NCBI GenBank assembly: GCA_018241325.1 | Contig: JAFEEB010000033.1 | Coordinates: 1-64,000 of the forward strand | Length of the DNA stretch: 64,000 bases | Reading direction: 5' to 3' | Source: Pseudomonadota bacterium | GTDB taxonomy: Bacteria; Pseudomonadota; Gammaproteobacteria; Burkholderiales; Burkholderiaceae_C | Shown: positions 62,199 through 64,000 of the stretch, piece by piece | Layout of the letters: every line of letters begins with the position of its first letter | Numbering within the stretch: position 1 is the stretch's first letter | The notes under the pieces: model-generated | Told to the model about the DNA's origin: nothing | The model's database searches: none | Seen by the model: only the letters and a program-made list of their open reading frames with translations | Translations under genes and position numbers: made by a program

Positions 62199-64000
62199 AT
62201 GCGCTCTGCCCAAAAATCCAAACCAATCAAGCCCCAAGCCCGCTCCCGACAAGCGCAGGCAGCTCCTGTTATCGAAGCAAGCCACGCCCCGCTGCTGCCC
62301 CTGGGTGCGATGCTGCTGGCCGGATCACTGGGCTCGGCCGCCCTCGCGCAGACCGCCGATCCGGCGCCCGCACCCACCCCCGCCAGTGCCGCATCGGCAC
62401 CGGCTGGTACGGCCGGCACCCTGGGCACCGTCACCGTGCGCGACAAGGCCGAGGGCGACGGCTCCACCACCAGCAAGGCGCTGCTGCGCGCCACCAAGAC
62501 CGAGATCGGCAAGGGCGAGCAAAAGCTGATGGACATCCCGCAAAGCGTGACGGTGATGACCGAAAAGCTGATCCAGGACCGCAAGCTCGACGACTTTCGC
62601 GACGTGCTGCGCGCCACCGCGGGCGTCACCTTCCAGGCCGGCGAGACGGGCGAGGAGGACGTGCGCCTGCGCGGCTTCTCGCTGGGCCAGGCGGGTGACA
62701 TCTACCGCGACGGCATGCGCGACGCGCCGCTGTACGAGCGCGACACCTTCGACGACGACCGCGTGGAGATCATCAAGGGCTCGGCCTCGATGCTGTTCGG
62801 CAAGGGCTCGACCGGCGGCGTGGTCAACCAGGTCAGCAAGCAGCCCTTCTTGATGACGCAGCACGAGGCGCAGGCCACCGTGGGCAGCGGCGGCATGAAG
62901 CGCGTGCAGGGCGACTTCAACTGGCAGACCGGCCCCGACGCCGCCTTGCGCCTGAACGTGATGGGCCACGACGCCGACAACTGGGGCGCCTATCAACGCA
63001 AGTGGGGCATCGCACCCACCTACCGCTGGGGCATCGGCACGCGCGACGAGTTCTCGGTCGGCCTGTACGCGCTGGACGTGCGCGGGCGGCCCAACTACGC
63101 CCACCCGTGGATCATCAGCCCCGATGGCAGCATCAACCCCACGCTGCCGGCCAAGAACTTCTATGGCCTGGCGGGCGACCACCTGAACACCTCGGCCACC
63201 TACGCCACGCTGGGCAACGTGCACCGCTTCGACGACGGCGGCGAGCTCAAGACCCGCCTGCGTGCCGGCCGCTACACGCGCGACCTGCTGGGCAGCCCGA
63301 TCGGCTTTGCCGCGCCGCGCCCCACGGTGCTGTCCGACATCACCAGCAGCACGGTGCTCTCGCGCAGCTCCAAAGGCCGCATCGGCGACAGCGACATCGC
63401 GATGCTGCAAAGCGACTACAGCAACAGCTTCGACTGGGGCGGCAAGAAGCACGCGCTGCTGGCCGGCGTGGACGTGTTCGACGAACGCGCCAAACGCAAC
63501 AACGCCTACGCGCTGCCCAACACGCCGGCGCGCCCCACGACGACGGTGGGCACGCCCAACGACGGCGCCTGGGTGCCCGACACCCGCGTGTTCCCGGTGC
63601 CCATGAACAGCTTCAAGTCGCGCAGCATCGGCACCTACGTGCAAGACACGATGTCGATCACCGACACCGTCAAGCTGGTGGGCGGCGTGCGCTTCGACCA
63701 CTTCACGGGCTCGTACCGCAACGCCGATGGCTCCTTGAGCAACGAGCGCACCGACAACCTGTGGAGCCCCCGCCTGGGCGTGCTCTACCAGCCCGACGAG
63801 CTCTCGTCCTACTACATCTCCTACGGCACCTCGTTCAACACCTCGGGCGACGCTTACCAATACGGCGTGCAAGTCAACCCCGCGACCGGCCGCAGCGCCA
63901 AGACCCCGCCCGAGAAAAGCCGCAACATCGAGATCGGCGGCAAGTGGGAGCTGCTCGATCGCAAGGTGCTGGCCGGCGCCGCCTTGTTCTTCAGCCAGAA
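62199..64000 (+). CDS. TonB-dependent siderophore receptor (3' end beyond window)
   Basis: An outer-membrane receptor; about 600 residues are present. From the ATG at 62199 comes a long basic leader, then a signal-type segment (PLLPLGAMLLAGSLGSAALA, near 30-50). The plug domain has DIPQSVTVMTEKLIQDRKLD, the conserved DVRLRGFSLG and VEIIKGSASMLFGKGSTGGV-VNQVSK; beta-barrel strands follow (FDHFTGSYRNADGS, SYYISYGTSFNTSGDAYQYG). This fits the FecA/FhuE-type ferric-siderophore receptor family. The extra N-terminal 27 residues include a dispersed-repeat remnant (62238-62278), so an in-frame start nearer to the signal segment cannot be excluded. The Fur box upstream supports iron control. Confidence 0.93.
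   Translation, partial: MRSAQKSKPIKPQARSRQAQAAPVIEASHAPLLPLGAMLLAGSLGSAALAQTADPAPAPTPASAASAPAGTAGTLGTVTVRDKAEGDGSTTSKALLRATKTEIGKGEQKLMDIPQSVTVMTEKLIQDRKLDDFRDVLRATAGVTFQAGETGEEDVRLRGFSLGQAGDIYRDGMRDAPLYERDTFDDDRVEIIKGSASMLFGKGSTGGVVNQVSKQPFLMTQHEAQATVGSGGMKRVQGDFNWQTGPDAALRLNVMGHDADNWGAYQRKWGIAPTYRWGIGTRDEFSVGLYALDVRGRPNYAHPWIISPDGSINPTLPAKNFYGLAGDHLNTSATYATLGNVHRFDDGGELKTRLRAGRYTRDLLGSPIGFAAPRPTVLSDITSSTVLSRSSKGRIGDSDIAMLQSDYSNSFDWGGKKHALLAGVDVFDERAKRNNAYALPNTPARPTTTVGTPNDGAWVPDTRVFPVPMNSFKSRSIGTYVQDTMSITDTVKLVGGVRFDHFTGSYRNADGSLSNERTDNLWSPRLGVLYQPDELSSYYISYGTSFNTSGDAYQYGVQVNPATGRSAKTPPEKSRNIEIGGKWELLDRKVLAGAALFFSQ

Overview
This window comes from a high-GC betaproteobacterium, most likely a member of the Burkholderiales family Comamonadaceae. 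The evidence is gene content and order (qor-like, tpiA, secG, tRNA-Leu, nuoA to nuoF on one strand; Bug/TctC receptor genes; a BPSS1780-type membrane protein) and many copies of a short dispersed repeat with an ATAGCT end and GCGCTTG/CAAGCGC arms, which I associate from memory with Comamonadaceae genomes. No 16S gene is present, so genus is not called.

Layout. 1-9.85 kb (minus strand): rpsO, pnp, a quinone oxidoreductase, tpiA, secG, tRNA-Leu(GAG) and the first six genes of respiratory complex I (nuoABCDE and a truncated nuoF). 9.9-15.0 kb: an EamA exporter, an AraC regulator, an aminotransferase, a small exported protein and a periplasmic HtrA/DegP-type protease. 15.3-19.5 kb is a defence cluster: a cytosine-C5 methyltransferase fused in frame to an HNH nuclease, a small companion gene, then an AbiEi/AbiEii (type IV toxin-antitoxin) pair with a repeated candidate operator. 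19.5-21.8 kb: a sensor kinase/response regulator pair. 21.9-28.1 kb: a complete Mrp-type Na+(K+)/H+ antiporter operon (fused AB, C, D, E, F, G). 28-37.4 kb: polA, thrB, a membrane protein, a cysteine-synthase-like PLP enzyme and uvrD. 37.5-46.7 kb: kynU, dapF, an M20 peptidase, a LuxR regulator, a LysE/RhtB exporter, guaC, an alpha/beta hydrolase and a SAF-domain oxidoreductase.

46.72-52.34 kb: tRNA-Ala(CGC) is the target of a compact integrated element of about 5.5 kb bounded by a perfect 17-bp direct repeat. It carries a tyrosine integrase, an AlpA-like DNA-binding protein, two helix-turn-helix proteins, several small unknown proteins (some tandem paralogues), an iteron-like array and matching 20-bp repeats near both ends. 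It has no recognisable virion genes and looks like a satellite or cryptic integrative element. This is the strongest candidate for something under-described.

52.5-64 kb: an unknown 359-residue protein, a yybP-ykoY (Mn2+) riboswitch in front of a TMEM165/GDT1-type manganese exporter, an FtsX-like ABC permease, an operon of Bug receptor, acyl-CoA synthetase (NDP-forming type) and enoyl-CoA hydratase, then bacterioferritin and a Fur-box-preceded TonB-dependent siderophore receptor running off the end.

A theme across the window is three families of short repeats. All three families have copies inside genuine reading frames (uvrD twice, the FtsX-like permease, and apparently the acyl-CoA synthetase, polA and the TonB receptor leader), where they add in-frame peptide segments. 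Chromosomal core genes are tightly packed, with ATGA start/stop overlaps typical of translational coupling.
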